Source: an uncultured Tenacibaculum sp. (GTDB lineage: Bacteria; Bacteroidota; Bacteroidia; Flavobacteriales; Flavobacteriaceae). Taken from it: a stretch of DNA of 64,000 bases. A program made the position numbers and the translations under genes. Location: positions 124,001 through 188,000 of the forward strand of contig CANMIL010000006.1 in assembly GCA_947497895.1 (NCBI GenBank), in the 5' to 3' direction. The notes beneath the pieces were generated by a model. It made no database searches, had not been told where the DNA came from, and was given only the letters and a program-made list of their open reading frames with translations. Below are positions 27,845-37,367 of this stretch, piece after piece (positions within the stretch are counted from its first letter, which is position 1; every line of letters starts with the position of its first letter).

Positions 27845-29116
27845 ATGAGCCAACCTTTAGCAGAAAGAATAAGACCTAAATCTTTACAAGACTATATTAG
27901 TCAACAACATTTAGTTGGACCGAATGGGATTTTAACTAACCATATTAAACAAGGAATAATACCCTCTCTGATCTTATGGGGTCCTCCTGGTATTGGAAAA
28001 ACTACTCTTGCAAATATTATTGCCAAGGAATCCGAACGCCCTTTTTATACATTAAGCGCTATCAGCTCAGGTGTAAAAGATGTTAGAGAAGTTATTGAGA
28101 AGGCAAAAAAAAGCAGCGGTTTATTTACACAAAAGAATCCCATTTTATTTATTGATGAAATTCATAGGTTCAGTAAATCTCAACAGGACTCTCTTCTTGG
28201 AGCGGTTGAAAGAGGATGGGTTACTTTAGTTGGTGCAACAACTGAAAATCCAAGTTTTGAAGTTATTCCAGCTCTCCTTTCAAGATGTCAGGTATACATC
28301 CTTAACTCATTCGATAAAGAAGATTTAATAGCACTTTTAAATAGGGCAATAGAGAAAGATGAAATTATTTCGAAGAAAGAAATTGTTTTAAAAGAAACAG
28401 ATGCCTTACTTAGAGTTTCTGGCGGAGATGCCAGAAAGTTACTGAATACATTTGACTTACTCGTAAGCACTGAAGACAAAGTGACAATAACCAATGAATT
28501 AGTACTTCAGAAAATTCAAAAAACTCCTGCTAGATACGATAAAACTGGAGAACAACACTATGATATTATTTCTGCCTTCATAAAATCAATTCGAGGTAGT
28601 GATCCCAATGCAGCTGTTTATTGGTTGGCTAGAATGATTGAGGGTGGCGAAGATGTAAAGTTTATTGCTCGACGATTACTAATTCTTGCATCTGAAGATA
28701 TAGGAAATGCAAATCCTACAGCTTTAATTTTAGCCAACAACACCTTTCAAGCAGTATCGGTTATTGGAAACCCGGAATCACGTATCATACTAAGTCAATG
28801 TGCGGTGTATTTGGCTAACTCAGCTAAAAGCAACGCCTCTTATATGGCCATAAATCAAGCTCAACAATTAGTAAGAACTACGGGAGACTTACCTATCCCC
28901 TTGCACTTAAGAAATGCGCCTACTAAATTAATGAAAGACTTAGATTACGGAAAAGATTATCTGTATTCACATAATTATCAAGGTAACTTTGTCAATCAAG
29001 AATACATGCCTGACGAAATTCAAAACACAAAATTGTATGAACCTGGTAATAATTCTCGAGAAAATCAATTTAGAGAAATGTTAAAACAACGTTGGAAAAA
29101 TAAGTACAATTATTAA
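27845..29116 (+). CDS. rarA: Replication-associated recombination protein A (AAA+ ATPase)
   Basis: The 423-residue protein is a RarA/MgsA/Mgs1-type clamp-loader-like ATPase acting at stalled replication forks. It opens [22 protein letters not shown], then has Walker A GPPGIGKT (46-53), Walker [10 protein letters not shown] (Asp104-Glu105), sensor 1 [10 protein letters not shown], and the C-terminal tetramerisation region ([48 protein letters not shown] [14 protein letters not shown]). Length and order are normal. Confidence 0.97.
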   Translation: MSQPLAERIRPKSLQDYISQQHLVGPNGILTNHIKQGIIPSLILWGPPGIGKTTLANIIAKESERPFYTLSAISSGVKDVREVIEKAKKSSGLFTQKNPILFIDEIHRFSKSQQDSLLGAVERGWVTLVGATTENPSFEVIPALLSRCQVYILNSFDKEDLIALLNRAIEKDEIISKKEIVLKETDALLRVSGGDARKLLNTFDLLVSTEDKVTITNELVLQKIQKTPARYDKTGEQHYDIISAFIKSIRGSDPNAAVYWLARMIEGGEDVKFIARRLLILASEDIGNANPTALILANNTFQAVSVIGNPESRIILSQCAVYLANSAKSNASYMAINQAQQLVRTTGDLPIPLHLRNAPTKLMKDLDYGKDYLYSHNYQGNFVNQEYMPDEIQNTKLYEPGNNSRENQFREMLKQRWKNKYNY

Positions 29117-29120
29117 ATAA

Positions 29121-29155
29121 AAAAGGAGGTATCTATTTGAATACCTCCTTTTTTT
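29121..29155 (+). terminator. Terminator of rarA
   Basis: A 12-bp stem, AAAAGGAGGTAT with ATACCTCCTTTT, closes an 8-base loop and ends in a T tract, four bases after the rarA stop. Confidence 0.9.
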
Positions 29156-29174
29156 ATTAATTATCAAGTATAAT

Positions 29175-29927
29175 TTAAAACTTTACATTATACAATTTTG
29201 TTATTTTTTTCTCGCCTTCAAAATATTCAGCTTTCCAAGAACTACCTACTTTATAAATAATTCCGTTTTTATTTTTTAGAATAAAAACATCCCTCAATTC
29301 AGATTTCAAAGCTATAAAAACTCTTTCAGGTTTATTATCTATCAATTGAAATCCATTAGTTACAGGCTGGGCATATAGCAACTCTAAATTCCCATTAATT
29401 ACTTTCTCATTACTACTAGTCTTTACATTAGTCGAAATTACTTGACTTGGAGCACTTAATTGTTTTGTTTCAACAACTTCTTCGTCACCAGATGAAACAT
29501 ACTTATATCTTAAATTTTTAACAGAGTTGAAAGCATTTCTTATTGACTCATGATATGCCTTTTTATAATCTTTCAATTTACTCTTCCCTTCTTCAGAAGT
29601 AAAAACAACATTATTATTACAATCTCTTAACTCAACAAAAGTCTTTGTAGTAAACAGGCTAGAAGCATCCTTGACAACTCCCGTTAATCCTAAACATCTA
29701 TTTCTACTTAAATCATCGGGTAATGTTTCATTATCTAAATAAACCTTAAAACCGTATTTTTTAAATAAGAACTTAGTTAATGAACTAGTTTGGTATTGAT
29801 CATCTTGTTTTAAGAAATCGAATCTATTAGGGACAACCACATACTTGTAATTATTAATTTTTTTCTGACTATATCCTGTTAAAGTTATTAAACAGAAAAT
29901 GACAAGAAACATTCTGTTAGCTTTCAT
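29175..29927 (-). CDS. Conserved periplasmic protein of unknown function
   Basis: This 250-residue protein has a signal peptide cleaved after GYS, leaving Gln21. The mature part starts with KYVVVPNRFDFLKQDDQYQTSSLTKFLF, wording I associate with flavobacterial hypothetical proteins that have a nucleotide-binding-like first strand. It continues with LRDCNNNVVFTSEEGKSKLKDYKKAYHESIRNAF and a C-terminal beta-rich region ending in charged residues. No catalytic motif is recognised. It is transcribed in the same direction as the DUF5723-like gene, with a 52-base gap, so an envelope role is likely. Confidence 0.65.
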   Translation of the reverse strand: MKANRMFLVIFCLITLTGYSQKKINNYKYVVVPNRFDFLKQDDQYQTSSLTKFLFKKYGFKVYLDNETLPDDLSRNRCLGLTGVVKDASSLFTTKTFVELRDCNNNVVFTSEEGKSKLKDYKKAYHESIRNAFNSVKNLRYKYVSSGDEEVVETKQLSAPSQVISTNVKTSSNEKVINGNLELLYAQPVTNGFQLIDNKPERVFIALKSELRDVFILKNKNGIIYKVGSSWKAEYFEGEKKITKLYNVKF

Positions 29928-29979
29928 CTATTATTTTTATTGTTTTCAATGCTGAATATAAGAATATTTACAATTTAAT

Positions 29980-31356
29980 CTATCTAAAAATTAAATTCAC
30001 CCCAAGTTGGAATGATGCCGTGTTGGTATCTGCTAAATTTGGTAGTCCAAATATATTATCAACAATACCATAAACATTAACCTTACCTATTTTAGCAGAC
30101 AGACCTGCTCCTATGTTGGTATATGAAAAATCATCAATAGTATAAGTAAACTTCCCCATTAATCCTTTTAAGAACCTTCTTTCATAAAAACCTGTTAATG
30201 CCAATCTCGGTCCTGTTGGTCTAAACACTGAAAACACTTGCGCTCCCACTCCATTGTCATAATAATCATTATAACTGAGATCATAACAGTTTTCTTCTTT
30301 TCTTGTTTTACCCCAAACATGTTTTACAGAAGCATTAAACTTTATAGGGCGCATAACCGAATAAGAATTTCTATTTTCCTCTGTAGGAACCTTTGACTTA
30401 AAATCATTACTCAAATCTTCCCAATAATTTGTATTATTTCCATCATATTGGAACTCTATACCAGAAAAAGAATAACTACCGTTAATATTTACATTTCTGA
30501 CATCTTCAGAATATCCTACATAACCGATATCAAGTAAGCTGGCCGTTAATTCAGTATTTTCATCAATTTTATAAGTAAAACCTAAATCTATACCTAGCCC
30601 TAGGTTTCCTCCTAAAAACGAGCGTCCTAACATGGTACTGGCTTCAACAACTTCATCATTTTCATCATAGAGACCAGAACTATATCCTGTTACATTTATA
30701 TTATTCAAAAAATGTCTGTAAATATTATCTTGACCTAACCTTGTGGTAAAGGTACCAGTATTCCCTGTAGTCATCACATTAGCCACTCCAGAATATATCT
30801 TTAATCTAGCTCCTACATTTAATTTTTCACTAATTTTTCTAGACAAACCAAAATGTAAAACACCTAAAGCTTCCGCCTTTAAATTACCTTGCGATAAGAA
30901 AAACCTCTTGTTTAAATAAGCTGCATTCCCTTCATTTAATAGAGTAAATATATCCTTAGGAGCATTTCCGAAAATATCTATTTCAGTATAAAATCCCGCA
31001 GAAATAAAATTATTATCATCTAGCCTAAAACCTCCACTAACAACTTCCACTTGAGAATGAAACTGTAAATAATCATCAGCAGTAATTTTATTTAGCGCAT
31101 TTCTAAACTTAATATTAGGATCAATTCCATCATTCCTAAAAATATCAGCCACGGTAACTCCAGTTATTCCCGCTTGAAAAGAGATTCCAGATAATAACGG
31201 AACTCCCACTGTATATTTATAATTCACCTTACTTCCTGGATTTAACAATAATGTTTGAGGAATACCATCAAACTCATATAACACCTGCTTATTCTGAGCC
31301 ACAGATGCTTCTGATATTCCTAAAAGGAATACCATTAATACTACTAACTTTTTCAT
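29980..31356 (-). CDS. Outer membrane protein, DUF5723-like
   Basis: The 458-residue protein has a signal peptide cleaved after SVA, leaving Gln21. It then has a run of amphipathic strands typical of an outer-membrane barrel: VLYEFDGIPQTLLLNPG, YKYTVGVPLLSGISFQAG, LSRKISEKLNVGARLKIYSG, LGLGIDLGFTYKIDENTELTASLLDIG, and a final FQLGVNLIFR with terminal aromatic-basic residues. The layout is that of DUF5723 proteins. Its ATG overlaps the stop of the upstream lipoprotein gene by one base (TAATG), so the two are translationally coupled and may form a complex. Confidence 0.8.
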   Translation of the reverse strand: MKKLVVLMVFLLGISEASVAQNKQVLYEFDGIPQTLLLNPGSKVNYKYTVGVPLLSGISFQAGITGVTVADIFRNDGIDPNIKFRNALNKITADDYLQFHSQVEVVSGGFRLDDNNFISAGFYTEIDIFGNAPKDIFTLLNEGNAAYLNKRFFLSQGNLKAEALGVLHFGLSRKISEKLNVGARLKIYSGVANVMTTGNTGTFTTRLGQDNIYRHFLNNINVTGYSSGLYDENDEVVEASTMLGRSFLGGNLGLGIDLGFTYKIDENTELTASLLDIGYVGYSEDVRNVNINGSYSFSGIEFQYDGNNTNYWEDLSNDFKSKVPTEENRNSYSVMRPIKFNASVKHVWGKTRKEENCYDLSYNDYYDNGVGAQVFSVFRPTGPRLALTGFYERRFLKGLMGKFTYTIDDFSYTNIGAGLSAKIGKVNVYGIVDNIFGLPNLADTNTASFQLGVNLIFR

Positions 31357-31904
31357 TAATTTATTCCGAAATAAAAGGTTCCTGCTGATTTAAATATAAA
31401 GGTCTTATTATCGTTAATATCGACTACTGAACCATCAGTACTAGGAAGTAATTCCAATGTTACTTCAATTTTTGTTGAGTTTAAAATATTATTATTCTCT
31501 GACAACAATATTTCCTCTTTAAGCTTGTATTTACTCACATTTGGAGCTACTGCAATCTGAGGAATTCGATAAGTTTCGTCATTAGATTCATTCAAAAACC
31601 TAAAATCTATAGTAAATCTTCGATTAAATGGATTTGTTATTTCGAAATCAATATCAACTTTTTTTAATCTATCCGTTACCGAATTTTTAAATATTTCAAC
31701 TTGAGTAACGTCGGTTATCCTACCTACTTCAACTCCACTTGGACTAACCAAAGAGGTTTGAGGAAGACTCGAATAAATTAATGATCCAATATAAGTGGGG
31801 GTCAACTCAATGTCATCAACTTGGTAAAAATCTAGATCTTCAACACAGGAAGACAAGCCAAAGACGACAATACAAAAAATAATACTAAAAATTTTACATC
31901 TCAT
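31356..31904 (-). CDS. Lipoprotein of unknown function, coupled to OMP gene
   Basis: From the ATG at 31904 this is a 182-residue predicted lipoprotein with lipobox GLSSC at Cys20, followed by VEDLD. A longer frame to 31976 adds 24 residues before the signal peptide, which makes no sense for export, so I use the internal ATG. The mature part is beta-rich, with IDFEITNPFNRRFTIDFRFL and an ISPELL-like KIEVTLELLPSTDG stretch. One-base overlap with the barrel gene downstream suggests an outer-membrane lipoprotein/barrel pair. The function is unknown. Confidence 0.75.
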   Translation of the reverse strand: MRCKIFSIIFCIVVFGLSSCVEDLDFYQVDDIELTPTYIGSLIYSSLPQTSLVSPSGVEVGRITDVTQVEIFKNSVTDRLKKVDIDFEITNPFNRRFTIDFRFLNESNDETYRIPQIAVAPNVSKYKLKEEILLSENNNILNSTKIEVTLELLPSTDGSVVDINDNKTFIFKSAGTFYFGIN

Positions 31905-32022
31905 ATTTATGTACATATACTTAAGGTTTCTTCTTTTACTAACTAACTCGTTTATATAATAAACAAGTTTGAACACATTTCTCCCCTAAAATCCTATTGC
32001 TCCTTAATAAGTTAACGAAATT

Positions 32023-32703
32023 CTACAGATATTGTTTTAATTCATGCAATGATTTCACAGCAATAAACTCATTTGAATCATTTTTTTCATCAGCTAGGTG
32101 AATAGCTTTCATACCTACTTTCATAGCACCAAGCACATCGGCTTCAAAACTATCACCAATCATAACAGATTCTTCAGCTTCTGCCATGGCTTTTTCCATA
32201 GCAAATTCAAAAACCTTCGGATTTGGTTTTTTTACTCCAACACATTCAGAGGTTACAATAACATCGAAATAGTGCAATATTTCTGATTTTTCTAGCTTTA
32301 ATTTCTGAACTTCTTCAAATCCATTGGTTATGATATGAAGTACATATTTGGGTTTCAAATAGTCTAATACCTCTATTGCTCCCTTTAACAAATTGTTGTA
32401 ATTAGGTAAATAATCAATATAATCTCTCGCAATAGTATTTATTAGCTCATCTGAAATTTCGAAACCTAAGTTATCAAAAGTTTCTTTTAATCTTCTATAT
32501 CGCAATTCTTCCTTACTAATCTTATCTTCTCTGTAAAATCTCCAATACTTAATGTTTATTGGTGAATAGATTTTAAAAAATTCTGAGAAGCCTAGAGCAA
32601 TACCTTGTTCTTTAAAAATTTGCTTAAATGTTAACTCAGAATTTCTTTCAAAATCCCATAAAGTATGGTCTAAATCAAAAAAAAGATGTTTTACATTAGT
32701 CAT
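32023..32703 (-). CDS. yjjG: YjjG family noncanonical pyrimidine nucleotidase
   Basis: This 226-residue HAD hydrolase has motif I DLDHTLWDFERN (Asp10, Asp12), motif II ITNG, a motif III lysine in KKPNPKVF and motif IV MIGDSFEADVLGA. The DHTLWDFERNS wording is characteristic of YjjG, a 5'-nucleotidase that removes noncanonical pyrimidine nucleotides. The -7 box TAAATTTG ends four bases before the ATG, so the mRNA is probably leaderless. Confidence 0.9.
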   Translation of the reverse strand: MTNVKHLFFDLDHTLWDFERNSELTFKQIFKEQGIALGFSEFFKIYSPINIKYWRFYREDKISKEELRYRRLKETFDNLGFEISDELINTIARDYIDYLPNYNNLLKGAIEVLDYLKPKYVLHIITNGFEEVQKLKLEKSEILHYFDVIVTSECVGVKKPNPKVFEFAMEKAMAEAEESVMIGDSFEADVLGAMKVGMKAIHLADEKNDSNEFIAVKSLHELKQYL

Positions 32704-32707
32704 GTGC

Positions 32708-32715
32708 CAAATTTA
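32708..32715 (-). promoter_or_regulatory. -7 box of yjjG, leaderless geometry
   Basis: The minus strand reads TAAATTTG, then GCAC, then the ATG. Spacing to the start codon is identical to that at rlmB and three other genes in this window. Confidence 0.45.
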
Positions 32716-32765
32716 AAGTTTTTATAATTTAAAAAGCTATTTTAGCATAAATTTAATATACACTA

Positions 32766-33902
32766 TTGGTAAAAAAGAAGCTTCATATATTATTTCTATG
32801 CGGTTGGTACCCCTCTCGAGTTTTACCTAATAATGGAGACTTTATTCAACGTCATGCTGAAGCAGTAGGAGAACATAATTCGGTCTCTGTATTACATATT
32901 ATTTCGGACCATTCCCTTAAAGTGGATGTCGAAATAAAAATAGCAAGCATTAATAATGTTGAAACTTACATAGCTTATATAAAAATAGTTAAAAATCCAA
33001 TAAAAAAGTTACTACTGTTCAGAAAAGCTTTTAAATTGTTGTTAAATCAAGTAGAGAACTTTGATATTGTTCATTTGAACAAACTTTTCCCTTTTGGTTT
33101 TTTCGCTTTATATCTAAAATGGTTTTTAAAGAAGCCTTTTATTATATCAGAACATTGGACAGGCTATCATTATCCTTTATCGAATAATATTAGTAAAATT
33201 GAACTGTTTTTTTCTCGGTTAATTACTAAAAGAGCTAGTTTTATCTGTCCTGTTTCCGATAATTTAAAAAAATCAATGGTGAATTTAGGGCTAAAAGGTA
33301 ATTATCATAGAGTTCCTAACGTCGTAGATTGTAATTTGTTCAAACCCATTAAACAAAAACACGAAGTTTTCACTATTATCCATGCTTCTAGCATGAATGA
33401 TCCTCACAAAAATATTTCCGGGATTATAAGATCTATTAAAGAATTCTCTTTAGTCGTTGATACATTTCAGTTCTTATTGATTGGGGACGGTTCTTTTAGA
33501 TACCAAGGCCTTATAGAAAAATTAGGTCTCAATAAAAAAGTTAAGATTTTAGATCATCTAACTCATAAAGAAATAGCTACACAAATAGATAAAGCTCATG
33601 TATTTGTACTATTCAGTAATTATGAAAATCTTCCTTGTGTTATTTTAGAAAGCTTTTCTTGTGGAACTCCAGTAATCAGTACTGATGTTGGTGGAATATC
33701 TGAATACTTCCCCGAAAACTTTGGTTTTCTTATTAAGCCCAAAGATGAAAAAGCTTTAACAAATGCTTTACTCAAAGTTCATAATTCTTTTTCTCCTGAC
33801 AGAAGTGATATGCATAATTATGCTATTCATCATTTTAGTAAAGAAAGTATTTCAAATCAGTTTAATTCAATTTATCAAAAAGCTTTAAATGGATTATCTT
33901 AA
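32766..33902 (+). CDS. Glycosyltransferase, GT4-like
   Basis: This 378-residue protein has the two Rossmann halves of a GT-B glycosyltransferase. The N-terminal half has HILFLCGWYPSRVLPNNGDFIQRH and IVHLNKLFPFGF. The C-terminal half has a glycosyltransferase group 1 domain with FLLIGDGSFRYQGLIEKLGL and VILESFSCGTPVISTDVGG, which includes the E-x7-E nucleotide-sugar site. It likely adds a sugar in surface polysaccharide synthesis. No upstream in-frame ATG exists and the first candidate is TTG at 32766, giving MVKKKLHILF. Its 3' end overlaps the flippase start by 14 bases. Confidence 0.88.
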   Translation: MVKKKLHILFLCGWYPSRVLPNNGDFIQRHAEAVGEHNSVSVLHIISDHSLKVDVEIKIASINNVETYIAYIKIVKNPIKKLLLFRKAFKLLLNQVENFDIVHLNKLFPFGFFALYLKWFLKKPFIISEHWTGYHYPLSNNISKIELFFSRLITKRASFICPVSDNLKKSMVNLGLKGNYHRVPNVVDCNLFKPIKQKHEVFTIIHASSMNDPHKNISGIIRSIKEFSLVVDTFQFLLIGDGSFRYQGLIEKLGLNKKVKILDHLTHKEIATQIDKAHVFVLFSNYENLPCVILESFSCGTPVISTDVGGISEYFPENFGFLIKPKDEKALTNALLKVHNSFSPDRSDMHNYAIHHFSKESISNQFNSIYQKALNGLS

Positions 33903-35145
33903 AAACTACATTACCGGTTTTTTAAATAGATCTGGTGGATATATATTCTTTGCTACTATTTTTTCTAGAATCCTTTCGTTTCTGACTTCATGGATTAGTT
34001 TACAATTAATTCCTAACAAGGAACTCGGTGAAGTACTGTATTCTTGGAATATAATTTCTTTTCTACTTCCATTAATCGGTCTTGGATTACATCAAAGTTA
34101 TATTCGATATGGTGCACTTCCTGAAAACACTTCTAATCACGATTTTTTGTTTTCTTATATCGTTAAGAAAGGTTTAATTGCTTCAATTGTTCTAACTTTA
34201 ATCACATCTCTTTGTGGTTTAATAATTCATTTTGAGTTCGAAAATTCAGGGATATACCTTAGCATAATGTCTTTGGTCTTCGCTCCCTTATTTTTAATAG
34301 AAGCCTTAAAAACAAAAGCTCGACTGGCTCATAAAAACAAATCATATGCTTTTATTGATATTAGCTATAATGGCCTACTTATAATTGCTGTAGTCTTATT
34401 AAGTTATTTTTTTCAAGAAATTGGGTATATTTTAGCTTTGATAATTACTCCAACACTTCTATTATTGTTTTATCTGAGTACTTTCTTCAAAACAAATACC
34501 GATAATAGACCTGACTTTGTTAATAAGGAGTTTTGGAAATATGGTTTTTTCGCTGGGCTCTCGAATGTAGCTACGCTCTTGTTATTTTCAATAGACATTT
34601 TACTAATTGGAAACATCATGGAATTACCCGAAAAAGTTACGGCATTTCGATATATTACGATAATCCCGTACAGTATTCTTTTTTTACCGAGGGTTTTTAT
34701 TTCAACTGATTTTGTTTCTTTTACAGAAAATATTAACGACAAAAAATACGTTTTCAACTATATAAAAAGTTATGTTCTCTTTTTCATAGCAATTAGTATA
34801 TTATTCTTATTTTCAATCGTTTCATTCGGAACTAATCTACTTAATTTCTTCGATCCATCTTTTTCCATTTATACTGACAGCTTTGTTATTGTTTCCTTTG
34901 GAGTTATAGGAGTCTTAACCTTACGTGGACTTTTTGGAAATTTACTGTCCTCTATTGGTAAAGCTAAATTCAATTATTATATAATGATCATTGCTATAAT
35001 CACAAATATAACTTCGAACTACTTTTTAATTCCAACTTTAGGAATTAAAGGAGCGGCTATTACATCGGCTATACTGCTTTGGTTTACGGGAATAGCTTCT
35101 TGTATTGGATTTTTCTACTTTTACAGAAAGTATCTTAACGCTTAA
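33889..35145 (+). CDS. Polysaccharide flippase (Wzx/MATE-like)
   Basis: The 418-residue protein is made of about twelve hydrophobic helices with short loops and begins with the basic/amphipathic NYITGFLNRSGGYIFFATIFSRILSF segment seen in oligosaccharide flippases. It would move lipid-linked sugar units across the inner membrane. It overlaps the glycosyltransferase gene by 14 bases and its last 11 bases overlap the convergent FemAB-like gene. This supports a compact polysaccharide locus. Confidence 0.85.
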   Translation: MDYLKNYITGFLNRSGGYIFFATIFSRILSFLTSWISLQLIPNKELGEVLYSWNIISFLLPLIGLGLHQSYIRYGALPENTSNHDFLFSYIVKKGLIASIVLTLITSLCGLIIHFEFENSGIYLSIMSLVFAPLFLIEALKTKARLAHKNKSYAFIDISYNGLLIIAVVLLSYFFQEIGYILALIITPTLLLLFYLSTFFKTNTDNRPDFVNKEFWKYGFFAGLSNVATLLLFSIDILLIGNIMELPEKVTAFRYITIIPYSILFLPRVFISTDFVSFTENINDKKYVFNYIKSYVLFFIAISILFLFSIVSFGTNLLNFFDPSFSIYTDSFVIVSFGVIGVLTLRGLFGNLLSSIGKAKFNYYIMIIAIITNITSNYFLIPTLGIKGAAITSAILLWFTGIASCIGFFYFYRKYLNA

Positions 35146-36040
35146 GAAATCTTAAAAGCTTAGGTAAGTTATTAAACACTAAGTGAATGTAATTTTCATC
35201 TCTAGCCCCGAAACTTCTATAATATTTCGCAATATTATTCATAGATGAGCCTCCAAAATCAAAAACATCAAAGTTTTTCTGATATTTAAAAATAGCTCTA
35301 TCATTCATAAAAGTATTTGCTCCATTTTTTCTGTTAGAAAAATCAGAAGAGCAAACCAATTCTGTAACTCTATTCTTTTGTTTTAAAAGGAATGCTCCTG
35401 AAACCAATCTATCTTCTCTATCATATATAGTTAATAGCTCTCCCACTCTTTTTTCAATACATACCTGCATTAGGATACGCAAATTCTGATAATCAGATTC
35501 ATTAATTTTATAAACTCTCTTTCCTACATTATCTCTGAATAGAGATATAAATTCAGACGGATTTCCTCCCCAATGTTCAGTTAAATCAGCATTTAGTGAT
35601 TTCTTTAATTCTCTTTTTCTATTTCTATTATAGCCATTTTTAATAGTTTCATAATCTTGGTTAAGCGACAAAACTTGAACTTGTCGTTCCTGTTGAAACT
35701 CGTTTAACATACTAAAAGAGTTTTCTTTGTTCATTCTCAGCTCTACGTATCGAAAATCATCAAAAACTTCAATCAAAAATTCGTTTTCATCTTCAATTTC
35801 TTTTGAATAGATTCCGAGCTGAATTACCCAGAGTGGCGGATAAACATATTTAATAAATAGTTTTTTTCTCCAAGGTATTGGCATTACAGCGTCATAATCA
35901 TTCAGTACATAAGCTCCCCATTGTTCGCAAACGATATCTAAATACCAAGAAAACCCAAAAACATTATACTGAACAGCATTTCCAATACAGCCATCATACT
36001 TTTCAATATCTAGCTCTGTCCTTTCATAATATGTTATCAT
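35135..36040 (-). CDS. FemAB/GNAT-like acyltransferase of polysaccharide locus
   Basis: From the ATG at 36040 this is a 301-residue protein. FNRNRKRELKKSL-like wording (NGYNRNRKRELKKSLNADL), then FISLFRDNVGKR, LLTIYDREDRLVSGAFLL, ANTFMNDRAIFKYQKNFDVFDFGGSS and a terminal IAKYYRSFGA resemble the FemAB-type GNAT proteins found in flavobacterial exopolysaccharide clusters. The start overlaps the deacetylase stop as ATGA. A longer frame reaches 36094, but the ATGA coupling favours 36040. The donor and acceptor are unknown. Confidence 0.7.
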   Translation of the reverse strand: MITYYERTELDIEKYDGCIGNAVQYNVFGFSWYLDIVCEQWGAYVLNDYDAVMPIPWRKKLFIKYVYPPLWVIQLGIYSKEIEDENEFLIEVFDDFRYVELRMNKENSFSMLNEFQQERQVQVLSLNQDYETIKNGYNRNRKRELKKSLNADLTEHWGGNPSEFISLFRDNVGKRVYKINESDYQNLRILMQVCIEKRVGELLTIYDREDRLVSGAFLLKQKNRVTELVCSSDFSNRKNGANTFMNDRAIFKYQKNFDVFDFGGSSMNNIAKYYRSFGARDENYIHLVFNNLPKLLRFLKR

Positions 36041-37344
36041 TGACTCTTCACTATTTTTAACATAGAACCATACAATCGACTCCATCCACGCCAACGTTGA
36101 TATCCACTTAAGCTTTCATTATGGAATAGTGTAATAAAAATACCGTTCACTCTTTTAACTTCGTTCTTTAAATCTCTTATTTTACCGAGAGCTCTTTTGG
36201 GAGTAAGTTTCATGTAATCATTAAGTGTCGTGTCCATTACCGCAAATGGAAAGACTTTCAGTGGTGTTTGAATTTCAAAATCAATATCATAAAAATAAAA
36301 AGGCGTACAGGTACTCGCTCTAAAACCAGGCATACTGGCATATCCCATAGAATAATCTTCAGCTATTTCTAAATCAATTAACTTTTGATACGTATCTGGT
36401 AATGTAAAACGTAAATAATGCTGACGAGAACGAATAACGGGAATATTTGTAATTGCCTCTAATCGCTCTTTTTCTTTCTTGAGCATTTCAGCATTTTTCA
36501 TGGTGTAATAAGAAGGATGTAATCCAACCCTTGCATAATCCACCATGTCTTTGATTAACAATTTAAATTTAGACTTTGATGCGGAAACATTTGTATCATA
36601 TGAAGTGTAATCACCTATTAAAAAGAAAAAAATGGTTCTTACATCGTGTTCTTTTTTGAATTTAAGAATCTTTTGAAATGTATCAAAAGGATCTTTTTTT
36701 ATGTTAAATCGAACTGCAAATCGATCCCACAGATTGAAAATCTTCACTTCATAAGCATCTTTTAAAAAACCTCCAACAGTTCTCATGAAACTCTTGTACT
36801 TATATGCGTAAGCATTATCCACATCAATTGTAGAAATGTATTGATAAGAGCGATTTTTATACTCATAATCAGGAAATCGTTTCTTTAACTCATTTAAAAA
36901 TTGATAAGCCCAAATATCAATTAAAGGTTTCTCTAAAAACCCATTTTTAAATGCTAAGCTTTCAACGGCCTTAAAACGTCCGAATTTATCTTTAATGTGA
37001 GGAAGGTACTCTTCATATCTGGAAATTAAATAAAAACTTGCCGAAAATATATCAAAAGGAATATCTGATTTTTCTCCTTGTAAAAAGAAGCACGGAACTC
37101 CTTTCCATTTACCCATCGTTATTTCAACATCTTTTATTCCTTGCTGAAAAAGTAACTCGTGACTCTTCACAAAAAATTCTTTACCTAAAGCTACTTTTGT
37201 ATATGAAAACTTAGGACCATTATGCGCTACAAACTCCTCCACCTTCATCGTAAAATCAATAGGAATTTGTAATGTTCTAGTCAATATATGTTTAAATATA
37301 TATCGAACTCGTGGAGTCAACTTGTGAGTATAAATTAAAAGCAT
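36037..37344 (-). CDS. Polysaccharide deacetylase family protein
   Basis: This 435-residue protein has an N-terminal region of unknown function (about 1-170, including YLISRYEEYLPHIKDKFGRF) and a NodB-like deacetylase half. The TIDVDNAYAYKYK segment carries the Asp pair, VGLHPSYYTM supplies His and Ser, SRQHYLRF and YSMGYASMPGFRAST follow, and ITLFHNESLSGY ends the fold. It likely removes acetyl groups from a surface glycan. No signal peptide is evident, so the location is uncertain. It is coupled to the FemAB-like gene by a 4-base overlap. Confidence 0.82.
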   Translation of the reverse strand: MLLIYTHKLTPRVRYIFKHILTRTLQIPIDFTMKVEEFVAHNGPKFSYTKVALGKEFFVKSHELLFQQGIKDVEITMGKWKGVPCFFLQGEKSDIPFDIFSASFYLISRYEEYLPHIKDKFGRFKAVESLAFKNGFLEKPLIDIWAYQFLNELKKRFPDYEYKNRSYQYISTIDVDNAYAYKYKSFMRTVGGFLKDAYEVKIFNLWDRFAVRFNIKKDPFDTFQKILKFKKEHDVRTIFFFLIGDYTSYDTNVSASKSKFKLLIKDMVDYARVGLHPSYYTMKNAEMLKKEKERLEAITNIPVIRSRQHYLRFTLPDTYQKLIDLEIAEDYSMGYASMPGFRASTCTPFYFYDIDFEIQTPLKVFPFAVMDTTLNDYMKLTPKRALGKIRDLKNEVKRVNGIFITLFHNESLSGYQRWRGWSRLYGSMLKIVKSQ

Positions 37345-37367
37345 TGTCTTTTATCTAAGAATGAAAT

